Assembly: GCA_023386955.1 (NCBI GenBank)
Contig: JAEWIS010000023.1
Coordinates: 186,001-250,000, forward strand
DNA length: 64,000 nt
Direction of reading: 5' to 3'
Source: Bacillota bacterium
GTDB lineage: Bacteria; Bacillota; Bacilli; Paenibacillales; NBRC-103111
Both the position numbers and the translations under genes were made by a program. A model generated the notes under the pieces. That model was not told the DNA's origin. It ran no database searches and saw nothing but the letters and a program-made list of their open reading frames with translations. Positions 1 through 7,393 of the stretch are shown piece after piece; the stretch's first letter is position 1, and every line of letters begins with the position of its first letter.

Positions 1-72
1 GCCTACCAGGCGAAGCTGCGGAAGCTGGGGGATGAACGGAGAATGCTTTACGGCAACAGGCCGCTTTTTTGA
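1..72 (+). CDS. C-terminal fragment of an unidentified protein
   Basis: Frame 1 is open from the window edge to a TGA at 70-72, giving 23 residues that end NRPLF. The piece is basic and helical-looking (KLRKLGDERR) and carries no recognisable domain. It may be the tail of a real upstream gene or a chance open frame; the codon choice resembles the neighbouring genes. No terminator is obvious right after it. Confidence 0.4.
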   Translation, partial: AYQAKLRKLGDERRMLYGNRPLF

Positions 73-109
73 TCGGCCCAAGAATCCCCTTTACACCCTT
101 GTACCCTTT

Positions 110-172
110 GTGAAGGCTTCGAGCCATCTTAAGGGGGACGGGGTGTTTTTGTGCTGGCCTTTAAGCCTTCAC
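110..172. repeat. 10-bp perfect inverted repeat
   Basis: GTGAAGGCTT at 110-119 is repeated inverted as AAGCCTTCAC at 163-172 with a 43-nt loop, in the leader of the glycosyltransferase gene. It could be a regulatory stem-loop or a protein-binding dyad. No T run follows, so it is not a standard terminator. Confidence 0.4.
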
Positions 173-258
173 ACAGGTTTAACCCTTCCGGGACGCGGGA
201 ATAGTGGATAAGGTCGGGGTTTCCCCACATGAAACCACACCGGAAAGGAGCGTACCGC

Positions 259-1500
259 ATGAAGCTGTTAGCTAATTCCCGCCGTATTCCGGAGATTCTG
301 ATGGTCCCAGTTTTGGGATTGGCCTTGTACTTGCGTCTGCATTTTCTGCGAAATGGTCAATTGGAGCCGTTGGAGTGGGATCAGCTGAATTACACCAAGA
401 TGGCTCTGCAATGGTTGGAGACAGGCGTTTACGCCTATCGGGATACGGTCCCCAATACCTTGGTAACACCGGGGTTTCCTGCATTTCTCGCACTGATGTT
501 TCGGATGTTCGGGTATGAGCAGCCGGAAAATACGCTGATGCTGGTTAGAGAGCTTCAATGCTTTATTGCGTTGATTGCCATCTGGTTCATATTCCGCACA
601 GGCAGCAGGCTGTTTACGCCGGGGGCGGGACTGCTGGCCGCACTTTTTGCAGCCATTTATCCCTCTTACGTCTGGTCCGCCTCGCTAATTTTGACGGAGG
701 TCATTTTTCTTTCGTCGTTTTCCGTGCTGCTATTCCTGCAGGTGCAGATCATCCAGGAAAACCGGGGGATAGACCATATTTTGGCGGGGGCGGCGCTGGC
801 TGTGACGGTGCTGATCCGTCCCAATGTGCTGCCTTTGGCGGTAGTACCTTACCTGTTTTTGTGGATCAAAAATCGGAGTCTTCCCTGGGCCATGATTCTT
901 CGTGGCGCTATCTCCTTCGGCATTCTCATGCTTCCCTGGTGGGTGCGAAACTGGGTCACCTTCCATGAGTTTATCCCTATCGCCAAGGGTGAAGCGGGCA
1001 ATCCGTTTCTGGGCGGAACAGATCCTTACTTCCGGGGAACCATCGACTGGGAAACCATCGGGGAAGAGGGACAGTTCCAGGAGGGCCTAAGGAGAATACG
1101 GGAGGGGCTAATCCAGGACCCGCTGCTGTGGATCGGGTGGTTTACAGTGGGCAAGTTCCACGTGTTCTTCCGGACACTCTGGGTGGGCTCCTATCCCTTC
1201 TCTGTACCGGAGTGGTACTTCTACCTGCTCAATAAGCTGCACTTCGTATTGGTGTATTCCGGGTTGGCTGTGCTGCCGGTGATGGCGCTGCGGGGCAGGG
1301 GGGCTTACGGGTATCTGCTGGCCGGTTTGGCGGTATTTTGGGGGGTGCATCAAGTGTTTATTCCGGTGGACCGCTACTTGTACGGGATGCTTCCTTTCCT
1401 AATGCTGGGGGTAGCTGGAGCAGCCGCCCAGTTAACTGCCGCCGTTGCGGCTCGCGGCAGGCTGTTATGGCCCACCTTGAGACGGACCGCCCAGGAGTAG
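259..1500 (+). CDS. Polytopic membrane glycosyltransferase, GT39/ArnT-like (GT-C fold)
   Basis: Predicted integral membrane protein of 413 aa that probably transfers a sugar from a lipid-linked donor on the outer face of the membrane. The first hydrophobic helix is followed by an acidic loop (EWDQLNY, about residues 30-40), the position where GT-C enzymes carry their catalytic acid, and about ten further hydrophobic segments follow, including WWVRNWVTF. An ATG at 229 is available, but AAAGGAG at 244-250 lies 8 nt before the ATG at 259, so 259 is preferred. The acceptor cannot be read from the sequence. A bidirectional terminator follows, so it is probably monocistronic. Confidence 0.75.
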   Translation: MKLLANSRRIPEILMVPVLGLALYLRLHFLRNGQLEPLEWDQLNYTKMALQWLETGVYAYRDTVPNTLVTPGFPAFLALMFRMFGYEQPENTLMLVRELQCFIALIAIWFIFRTGSRLFTPGAGLLAALFAAIYPSYVWSASLILTEVIFLSSFSVLLFLQVQIIQENRGIDHILAGAALAVTVLIRPNVLPLAVVPYLFLWIKNRSLPWAMILRGAISFGILMLPWWVRNWVTFHEFIPIAKGEAGNPFLGGTDPYFRGTIDWETIGEEGQFQEGLRRIREGLIQDPLLWIGWFTVGKFHVFFRTLWVGSYPFSVPEWYFYLLNKLHFVLVYSGLAVLPVMALRGRGAYGYLLAGLAVFWGVHQVFIPVDRYLYGMLPFLMLGVAGAAAQLTAAVAARGRLLWPTLRRTAQE

Positions 1501-1513
1501 TTTTTCCTATATA

Positions 1514-1562
1514 AAAAGCCACCCCCGCTCCGGATGCCGGAGGACTGGGGATGGCTTTTGTT
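1514..1562. terminator. Bidirectional terminator between convergent genes
   Basis: AAAAGCCA (1514-1521) pairs with TGGCTTTT (1552-1559), with inner CCCC/GGGG and CCGG/CCGG pairing. T-rich tracts occur on both strands. It lies between the + glycosyltransferase gene and the - CBS gene. Confidence 0.8.
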
Positions 1563-1583
1563 GCTTTTTTCAAGCATACATCG

Positions 1584-2000
1584 TTATTTTACACTGTTGT
1601 TCAAAAGGCTTTTGGCTGAATACTCAATAATCTCGCCGCGCCGCACAATCCCGATAAAAATTCCGTTGTCATCCACAACGGGAACGAAGTTCTGGACCTT
1701 GGCCAGGCGAAGCAGATCCTCCATATTGGAATCGATCCGCACGGTTTCATGCTTGGTGCGCAGCGGCACATCGTCCAGGGTGAAGTGGTGGGCGGTTTCG
1801 AAGTTCAGGTCTTGCTTGGATTTGAAGAACCAAAGCAGGTCACCCTCTGTCACTGTACCGGCATAAGCACCGTTTTCCTTGAGAATCGGCACAGCGGTAT
1901 AGCGGTGGAATTCCATCTTCTCCAACGTCTGGCGGAGGGTGGAGTGGGTGGACAAACAGACGACCTCCTGCTTAGGCAAAAGAAAAAAAGCAATATTCAT
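1584..2000 (-). CDS. Paired-CBS-domain protein
   Basis: Small cytoplasmic protein of 138 aa made almost entirely of two CBS motifs: about residues 5-60 (YTAVPILKENG...GTVTEGDL) and 75-130 (FVPVVDDNGIFIGIVRRGEII). CBS pairs bind adenine nucleotides, and the stand-alone Firmicutes proteins of this size include the c-di-AMP receptor DarB/YkuL; whether this is an orthologue cannot be decided here. The open frame extends to 2105, but AAGGAG lies about 9 nt before the ATG at 2000, which starts MNIAFFLLPK, so that start is used. Confidence 0.8.
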   Translation of the reverse strand: MNIAFFLLPKQEVVCLSTHSTLRQTLEKMEFHRYTAVPILKENGAYAGTVTEGDLLWFFKSKQDLNFETAHHFTLDDVPLRTKHETVRIDSNMEDLLRLAKVQNFVPVVDDNGIFIGIVRRGEIIEYSAKSLLNNSVK

Positions 2001-2170
2001 GTTTGGCTGACTCCTTATCAGAACAATTATCAGTCCCTCTCCCATTGTACCAGAAGTTGCCGGAGGATGGTACTTTGCCGGAATGTCCCGTTCACTTAAC
2101 CGCATAGAAAATCTCAGCCCGCTTATCCTAATAAGGCAAAAAGCTTACCAAAAGAGGAGTGGACGGACGG

Positions 2171-2707
2171 ATGAATCGTGCTTTGGGAACGGCTCTCTTA
2201 AGCGTAGGCGCCGCGCAGCTGCTGAAGGTGCCCATATCGTTTGCCAATACAGGGCAATGGAAATGGTCTGCGCTTACTGAATCCGGCGGGATGCCCAGCT
2301 CCCACTCCGCAGGTTCGGCTTCGCTTGCAACTTATACCGCCCTCAAAAAAGGAACCCATTCCATGGAATTCGCCATCAGCGCCCTTTATGGCCTGATCGT
2401 GATGGCGGACGCCATGGGAGTGCGGCGGCATGCCGGAGAAATCGCCGTAGAGGTGAATGCCCTGGGACAGCGGGTAGAGGTGCTATCCGGTCGCCGGCCT
2501 CCAGGCATACGCCGCAAGCGCCCTGCAGCAGAGCTGGAGGAGAGACTGGGTCATATGCCTATCGAGGTGGCTGCCGGGACTGCTCTCGGGATTGGTATCG
2601 GAGTTGCCAGCTTTTTCAGTGAATGGGGAAGGGCTAAGCCTGCGGCGGTTGTCCAAGGGGCCACGAAGGATTGGCTCTCATGGGCCCGGAAGCGGATCGG
2701 GGTTTGA
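2171..2707 (+). CDS. Divergent PAP2-family membrane protein (YuiD/DUF212-like)
   Basis: Protein of about 178 aa related to the divergent PAP2 (acid phosphatase/VanZ-like) family that includes B. subtilis YuiD. The family signature is clear: GGMPSSHSAGSASLATY around residues 42-58 (phosphatase-type SSH motif) and GVRRHAGE around 85-92, followed by a charged segment and a C-terminal hydrophobic helix with glycine repeats (GIGIGV). An upstream in-frame GTG at 2159 overlaps the ribosome site GAGGAG, so the ATG at 2171 is the better start. Substrate unknown; a membrane-bound phospholipid or isoprenyl phosphate would be typical of the wider superfamily. Confidence 0.8.
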   Translation: MNRALGTALLSVGAAQLLKVPISFANTGQWKWSALTESGGMPSSHSAGSASLATYTALKKGTHSMEFAISALYGLIVMADAMGVRRHAGEIAVEVNALGQRVEVLSGRRPPGIRRKRPAAELEERLGHMPIEVAAGTALGIGIGVASFFSEWGRAKPAAVVQGATKDWLSWARKRIGV

Positions 2708-2771
2708 CGGATGGGATCAAGCAAGCTATGATGATTCCTATCTTAAAGAATAGATAGGAGCCTGATGATCC

Positions 2772-3209
2772 GTGACCATTATCCCAGTTACAACCCGCCA
2801 GGAGCTGGATGCCTGCCTGGCCATCCGCATGAAGGTATTCGTTGACGAGCAGCAGGTTCCCGCTGATGAGGAACTGGACGAATATGATGTTTCCCCGCAG
2901 GCTTGCCATCATGTGCTTTTATATGATGGAGACAAGCCTGCTGCCACCGGCCGCTGGAAGGTATATGAGGATGGCACCGCCAAGCTCCAGCGGGTTGCAG
3001 TGATGAAGGAATACCGCGGTGGCGGCACGGGACGCCTGTTGATGGAGGCGCTGGAGGACAGTGCACGCCAAGCCGGAATGAAGCGGACCATCCTGGACGG
3101 CCAGTGTCAGGCCGAGGGTTTTTATAATAAGCTGGGTTATGTTACGGTTTCCACGGAGCCTTTCCTGGATGCAGGTATTCTCCATGTGCGGATGCAGAAG
3201 GAGCTGTAA
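2772..3209 (+). CDS. GNAT-family N-acetyltransferase (YjcF/ElaA-like)
   Basis: Protein of 145 aa with the GNAT fold. Acetyl-CoA binding is indicated by the VAVMKEYRGGGTGRLLMEAL segment (about residues 77-96, R/QxxGxG/A motif as RGGGTG), and the N-terminus IRMKVFVDEQQVP with EELDEYD is typical of the YjcF/ElaA subgroup. The substrate is unknown. The start is a GTG at 2772 with AGGAG at 2756-2760, 11 nt upstream. It converges on argS with a 19-bp gap. Confidence 0.8.
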   Translation: MTIIPVTTRQELDACLAIRMKVFVDEQQVPADEELDEYDVSPQACHHVLLYDGDKPAATGRWKVYEDGTAKLQRVAVMKEYRGGGTGRLLMEALEDSARQAGMKRTILDGQCQAEGFYNKLGYVTVSTEPFLDAGILHVRMQKEL

Positions 3210-3228
3210 ATAAGTCCCGGTTATCCCT

Positions 3229-5118
3229 TTACATCCTCTCGGGAGCGGGCAGGCCAAGCACCTGGAAGCTATCTCCCAGGGTCTGCCTGGTACGGTCCGT
3301 CAGCCACAAGCGGAATTGGAGCAGCGATTCCTCACCAGCCTTCAGAATGTGGCAGCGGGCATAAAATTGGTTAAACAGCGTCGCCAGTTCATGGGCATAA
3401 TGGGCAATCAACTGAGGCGCCAGCTCGGCTCCTGCCGCGGCAAGAGTTTCCTGCCAGCCGGACAGGTGGCGCAGCAGCCCGTGCTCCTCCTCCGCAAGCA
3501 GCGGGAAGCTTTCCGGTACTGCGAACGCAGTGACGCCGGAGGCTTCTTTTACTTTGTGGAGAACCTTACAGGAGCGGGCATAAGCATACATCAGGTAGAT
3601 GCCTGTATTGCCAGTGACCTCCGTCGCCTGATCCAGATCAAATACGACCTCCGTCTGCAAGCTGTAGCGCAGCAGGTAATAACGGATTGCGGCAGCAGCC
3701 AGCACCTTGCTGGAGACTCCGTTTTGGTCCTCTTGCTTGTTGTGGATAATCTCCTCCATCCGGGTGAGCAGGGTCTGATTGCGGATACCGATGCCCTGTC
3801 TGCCTGACATAGCGTAGGAGGGTTTTCCCGCACTGGTGTCCACCCCCAGCTCGGCCGCTGAAGCTGGGCTTAGCGAAACCACGCCGTAAGCCACATGGTG
3901 GAGGTTGTCCGCCTGCTTATGAAAACCAAGAGCGGCCAGCGCCTGCTTCACCACCGCCTGCGGATACTCCTGGCGCTGGTCGATGACGTTAATGACCATC
4001 TCGCCGCTTCCGAAGGGCAGGTCTCCCGCACCTTCCGCCGCCGTGGTCCAAACCGGGGCGTTCCAGGGCTGGTACCGGAAATTCCGTCCCAGTAGACCGA
4101 ACTTCCACAGGTGGTAGGCAATGTCCTTGGCCGTATAGGTCAGAATACCGTTGGAGCGTACCAGCACCTTGTCGGCCACAAACTCCGTCTCTGCTTCTGT
4201 TGCACTTTCCCCCTCATGCTGCTTCAGTATCCAACAGCCTGCAAGCTTGCCTTCCTCCACCCGGACAAAAAGCCCCGTCGTCTCCAGCAATTGGGCTGCC
4301 GCATCCCAGAAGCCCTCCCGCACAATATTACTCTCCCACACCAGAAGATCGTAACCGATTTGAAAACCGGCCATTTCCTCCAGATGCTCCTTCACAATCC
4401 GCTCTGCCGTTACGGTTCCCAGCCATGCAAGATTATTCCCGCCTTCTTCCAGTGCATGGAGCACACGGCTCCGCTCCTCCGTAAGCCCTGGCTTCTCCTG
4501 ATACCTGCGGTTTATCGCCGCATACAGGTCCCAGCAGTAATCGCCGAAGCGCTGCTGCGTACCCTCCATGGGAAGCTGGAGAAGTCCCACCATCGTATCT
4601 GCCAACTGGTTGCCCAAGTCATCGATGTAGTTGTGGATCTCCACCTGGTAGCCCAGCCGCTTTAACAATCTGCCCAGGGTATCCCCGATGCACGAATTGC
4701 GGAGATGCCCGATATGGGCACTTTTATTAGGGTTTATACTAGTGTGTTCAATAATCACTTTCCCGGACGGGGCAGGGGGCAGGGAGAAGGAGGAACAGGC
4801 CCATTCCCGCCAATCCACATAGAAGTTGACAAACCCGGGAGGCGCGGTTTCAATCCGGGCCATCATGCGGCCAAGCCACGGGTCCAGCCGCAGGAGTCTG
4901 GCCAGCTCCTCCGCCAGCTTCATCGGGGGAAGGCGCAGCCGCTTGGCCAACTGGAGGGGAGCGTTAGTTGCATAATCCCCATGCCGCAGCTGTCCCGGCT
5001 GCTCTACAGTAAGCCGCAGCTCTCCAGCACTGCCCACGCTCCCGTCTCCGGCTTCCCGCAGCAGCTCCCTTACCCCATTTTCCACAGACGCTCTGACCTT
5101 TTGACCCAACATGCCCAT
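3229..5118 (-). CDS. argS: Arginyl-tRNA synthetase
   Basis: Charges tRNA-Arg with arginine (class Ia synthetase, cytoplasm). The order is an N-terminal Add-1-type domain (about 1-115), a catalytic core opened by INPNKSAHIGHLRNS with the HIGH signature, the strand EIHNYIDDLGNQ, a loop AMSGRQGIGI at the place of the KMSKS motif, and a C-terminal DALR anticodon-binding domain ending LGLPAPERM. At 629 aa it is longer than the usual 550-580 aa enzyme, and the HTSINPNKSAHIGH sequence differs from the B. subtilis type, so it belongs to a divergent ArgS branch. GGAGG stands 7 nt before the start. A T-box leader precedes it, implying induction by uncharged tRNA-Arg. Confidence 0.93.
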   Translation of the reverse strand: MGMLGQKVRASVENGVRELLREAGDGSVGSAGELRLTVEQPGQLRHGDYATNAPLQLAKRLRLPPMKLAEELARLLRLDPWLGRMMARIETAPPGFVNFYVDWREWACSSFSLPPAPSGKVIIEHTSINPNKSAHIGHLRNSCIGDTLGRLLKRLGYQVEIHNYIDDLGNQLADTMVGLLQLPMEGTQQRFGDYCWDLYAAINRRYQEKPGLTEERSRVLHALEEGGNNLAWLGTVTAERIVKEHLEEMAGFQIGYDLLVWESNIVREGFWDAAAQLLETTGLFVRVEEGKLAGCWILKQHEGESATEAETEFVADKVLVRSNGILTYTAKDIAYHLWKFGLLGRNFRYQPWNAPVWTTAAEGAGDLPFGSGEMVINVIDQRQEYPQAVVKQALAALGFHKQADNLHHVAYGVVSLSPASAAELGVDTSAGKPSYAMSGRQGIGIRNQTLLTRMEEIIHNKQEDQNGVSSKVLAAAAIRYYLLRYSLQTEVVFDLDQATEVTGNTGIYLMYAYARSCKVLHKVKEASGVTAFAVPESFPLLAEEEHGLLRHLSGWQETLAAAGAELAPQLIAHYAHELATLFNQFYARCHILKAGEESLLQFRLWLTDRTRQTLGDSFQVLGLPAPERM

Positions 5119-5163
5119 GCCGCCACCTCCACAATTGGTTCCATTCTCGTTTCTGCGTAAAAC

Positions 5164-5404
5164 AAAAAAAGCCTCCGTCTCATCAAAGAGACGAAAGCTG
5201 ACGCATTCGCGGTACCACTCTTATTGCCTCCCACTTACGGGAAGCCACTCGGACAAAGATAACGGTTTTACCGGGATTCCGCTGGAGGAATCCATCTCAT
5301 GGGCCCGTTCGCATGAGGGAGGCGTACCGGGTTCCACCATCTCCGGCTCGCTGGGACTGCCTGCCCGAATGCTACTCTTCCATTTCACAGATATTGAAAA
5401 TATT
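5164..5404 (-). promoter_or_regulatory. T-box riboswitch leader of argS
   Basis: Read on the minus strand, the conserved T-box AGAGTGGTACCGCG lies at 5221-5208, followed by a terminator stem CGTCTC/GAGACG (5193-5176) and a run of seven T (5170-5164). UGGU in the bulge would pair with an NCCA end having discriminator A. The upstream part folds as a stem I-like region. A CGG triplet (Arg codon) at 5307-5305 sits in a plausible specifier position, but I could not prove it. The leader ends about 45 nt before the argS start, so read-through should depend on uncharged tRNA-Arg. Confidence 0.9.
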
Positions 5405-5410
5405 GGACCC

Positions 5411-5439
5411 ATTATAGCAGCTGCCATCGCTCGCCGCAA
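5411..5439 (-). promoter_or_regulatory. SigA-type promoter of the argS leader
   Basis: On the minus strand, TTGCGG (5439-5434), a 17-bp spacer and TATAAT (5416-5411) form a near-consensus vegetative promoter just upstream of the T-box leader. Confidence 0.8.
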
Positions 5440-5474
5440 GACCCCGGGTGGGGACTTTATCGGAATGCGTACTC

Positions 5475-5650
5475 GAAAAACCAACTATAAATCATGGTAG
5501 CCTCCCGAAATCGGCCATTGTTTATGAAAAATCATATATAAAACCCCACTCCCAGCCCAATGCGCCGGATTAAGCTTGAAAAATCATATACAACATCCTT
5601 GATTGGCCCTATCCCCGGCAATTATGCTCGAAAAATCATACATAGTATAG
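5475..5650. repeat. Four degenerate repeats at a 51-52 bp period
   Basis: GAAAAATCATATATAA-like words occur at 5526, 5578 and 5630, spaced exactly 52 bp, with a weaker copy (GAAAAACCAACTATAA) at 5475. Each is followed by a C/G-rich stretch, and the unit body is only loosely conserved. It lies between the argS promoter and the tRNA terminator and does not code. Confidence 0.6.
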
Positions 5651-5677
5651 AAAAAACCCTTGATATTCAAGGGTTTT
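5651..5677 (-). terminator. Terminator of the tRNA-Thr gene
   Basis: AACCCTTGA (5655-5663) and TCAAGGGTT (5667-5675) form a 9-bp stem with a TAT loop. The minus strand has a T run (5656-5651) immediately downstream. Confidence 0.85.
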
Positions 5678-5678
5678 A

Positions 5679-5749
5679 TGCCGAGTAGCAGAATCGAACT
5701 GCTAATTGTGCATTACGAGTGCACTGTTATGCCATTTAACTAACTCGGC
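5679..5749 (-). tRNA. tRNA-Thr, anticodon CGU
   Basis: The minus strand folds into a complete 71-nt cloverleaf. The acceptor stem is GCCGAGT/ACTCGGC with discriminator A; there is a short D arm with GTT/AAC, an anticodon stem GTGCA/TGCAC enclosing CTCGTAA (anticodon CGT, reading ACG), and a T stem AGCAG/CTGCT with loop TTCGATT. CCA is not encoded. A SigA-type promoter and a terminator flank it, so it is an independent unit. Confidence 0.93.
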
Positions 5750-5768
5750 AAAAACAATGGCAAAAAGA

Positions 5769-5797
5769 ATTATAGTACAACAAATCCCATTTTTCAA
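5769..5797 (-). promoter_or_regulatory. SigA-type promoter of tRNA-Thr
   Basis: On the minus strand, TTGAAA (5797-5792), 17 bp, then TATAAT (5774-5769) lies about 20 bp before the mature tRNA 5' end. Confidence 0.85.
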
Positions 5798-5892
5798 TGG
5801 GGTTATCAAAAAATTTCGGCGGTTATTTAAATTGCCTATGAAACCTCATAACTGGTAGAATGTACCTACCAAACTACCAAGGAGAGGTTTAA

Positions 5893-6540
5893 ATGAAGAA
5901 GATCGCCATTGCAGGAATGATTACTGCGGTTTCGTTTGTATCCATGTCCATCGGAGCTGTCGCGGCCTCCAATCTGGAAGAAATTCAAGCCTATTTGAAC
6001 AAGGGAGTATCCATTACCCTGCACGGCGAAAAGTGGACGCCTAAGGACAGCGATGGCAGCACACTCTATCCGATCACCTATAACGGCAGCACCTACCTAC
6101 CGGTTCGGGCTGTAGCGGAAGCCGCGGGATTGCCTGTGGAGTGGAAGGGGGACACTCAAACGGTTGCTCTTGGTGAGAGCAAGACGGAGGTGGTCAGCCT
6201 GAGCGAGAACGAGATGGTCATGAAATATATTGATGTGTATATCAACGGTACTGATCTGTCGGCAAAGCAGCAGTTTGTGAAGGATTACATTCATTCAGAA
6301 TCGCAGCAATTGTTTGGCTTCGGAGCAATGGGGCAGTCTGATGACAGACGTTCGGGCTCGAAAATTATCCAATCTATTAAACATATAAATGAAAAAAATG
6401 GAAAGATGGGAAGGATGGTGCTCGTGCAATCCGACAATGCTATTGAAGACATTTTTTATTTCGTCGATAACAAAATTGCATTTGTTTACACCAATTCTGA
6501 TAAAGAGATATTTCCCGAAATTAGAAACATCTTTAATTAA
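5893..6540 (+). CDS. Secreted stalk-domain (copper amine oxidase N-terminal-like) protein
   Basis: Protein of 215 aa with a clear signal peptide (MKKIAIAGMITAVSFVSMS...AVAAS, cleavage near residue 25) and one copper-amine-oxidase N-terminal-like stalk domain (about 30-95; YNGSTYLPVRAVAEAAGLPVEW). The C-terminal 110 residues are not recognised. Such proteins are abundant in Paenibacillus and are usually cell-surface or secreted without catalytic function of their own. GGAGAGG precedes the ATG by about 6 nt. A terminator follows at 6627. The second such protein of this window lies at 9921. Confidence 0.75.
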   Translation: MKKIAIAGMITAVSFVSMSIGAVAASNLEEIQAYLNKGVSITLHGEKWTPKDSDGSTLYPITYNGSTYLPVRAVAEAAGLPVEWKGDTQTVALGESKTEVVSLSENEMVMKYIDVYINGTDLSAKQQFVKDYIHSESQQLFGFGAMGQSDDRRSGSKIIQSIKHINEKNGKMGRMVLVQSDNAIEDIFYFVDNKIAFVYTNSDKEIFPEIRNIFN

Positions 6541-6626
6541 CTGCATGGGTGAATAGCTTATGTATACAGGTTTTGATTTATAAGCCTAACAAAACAAGAA
6601 ACCGTCGCTACTCCGTACTGCCACAC

Positions 6627-6671
6627 ATCCGCCTGCGTCTCCCATTTTGGGAAATGCAGGCGGATTTTTTT
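6627..6671 (+). terminator. Rho-independent terminator
   Basis: ATCCGCCTGC (6627-6636) pairs with GCAGGCGGAT (6656-6665), followed by T6 (6666-6671). Confidence 0.9.
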
Positions 6672-6765
6672 AGGCGCACTTTTGAACCACCGGCCGCAGG
6701 CGGGCATATTGTATTCTACGCGAGCGCCTCGTGAAGGCACCCCTACGAAAGGTCGGTGGATAAGC

Positions 6766-6975
6766 ATGTCCAAAAACAAAACCGTCAAAAAGAATGACCC
6801 GCCCTCAAGTCTCGACCGGAACCGCTTCAATATGAAGGTAGTCACCTCCGATACCTGCCGGTCCTGCAAAACCCCTTGCTCCCGCGGGTTACGGTATGTG
6901 GAGCACATGAATGAGCCCGGCTCCGTCGGCATCGGGGTGCCCTGCATTCTGACCCGGGGCAAAGGCTACAAGTAG
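6766..6975 (+). CDS. Small cysteine-containing protein of unknown function
   Basis: Protein of 69 aa, basic at the N-terminus (MSKNKTVKKND), with a cluster TCRSCKTPCSRG (about 35-46) giving CxxCxxxC and a fourth cysteine in GVPCILTRGKGYK. The arrangement suggests metal binding, but there is no match I can name. The longer open frame from 6682 lacks a ribosome site; GGTGGA lies 6 nt before the ATG at 6766. A convergent terminator at 6991 separates it from the Spo0E-like gene. Confidence 0.6.
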   Translation: MSKNKTVKKNDPPSSLDRNRFNMKVVTSDTCRSCKTPCSRGLRYVEHMNEPGSVGIGVPCILTRGKGYK

Positions 6976-6990
6976 CCGGCTCCACTCTTG

Positions 6991-7020
6991 AAAACAAAAA
7001 TAAACCGCCTATCAGGCGGC
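6991..7020 (-). terminator. Terminator of the spo0E-like gene
   Basis: CCGCCT (7005-7010) pairs with AGGCGG (7014-7019). The minus strand then reads TTTATTTTTG. It may also serve the convergent small gene on the + strand. Confidence 0.75.
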
Positions 7021-7047
7021 ACTCACGAGTCGGATCCTTATGGAATT

Positions 7048-7224
7048 CTATGTAATGCCTAACCGCTGCCGTTTCATCTCCTGTACAATCAGAACATCCA
7101 GACGCTGGCTCAGGGCAAGCACCCGGGGATCCAGAAGGTTAAACTGGTTCTGTTCGGCGAGATGGACCAGCAGCTTTTTCAATTCGCAGATTTCAACATC
7201 TAGTCTGTTGGGCAAAGGCTGCAT
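7048..7224 (-). CDS. Spo0E-like aspartyl-phosphate phosphatase
   Basis: Protein of 58 aa on the minus strand, below the usual ORF length cut-off. It begins MQPLPNRLDVEICELKKLLV and contains LALSQRLDVLIVQEM, the SQxLD signature of the Spo0E/YisI/YnzD family, on a two-helix hairpin of the right length. These proteins dephosphorylate Spo0A~P and delay sporulation. GGAGG lies 7 nt before the ATG at 7224. It is divergent from the amidase gene and has its own terminator. Family membership is seen in the motif; the target is inferred from the family. Confidence 0.85.
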   Translation of the reverse strand: MQPLPNRLDVEICELKKLLVHLAEQNQFNLLDPRVLALSQRLDVLIVQEMKRQRLGIT

Positions 7225-7393
7225 GCGTCGTCCTCCACGAAAGAAACGTTGTTGGATGAAGTGTTATTTATTGGATTATTAATTGTAACGGATAAATATC
7301 CGCCAGATCAAGCGGTTGTTGTTGGAAAGCCCGGACTAATCCGGCCGCGCCCGAATAGACTGGTTGTATCAAACGCCGGAGAGGGGGATCGGC

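Noticed and set aside
5893-6540. Copper amine oxidase enzyme
   Set aside because: Only the N-terminal stalk domain is present; the catalytic domain is absent.
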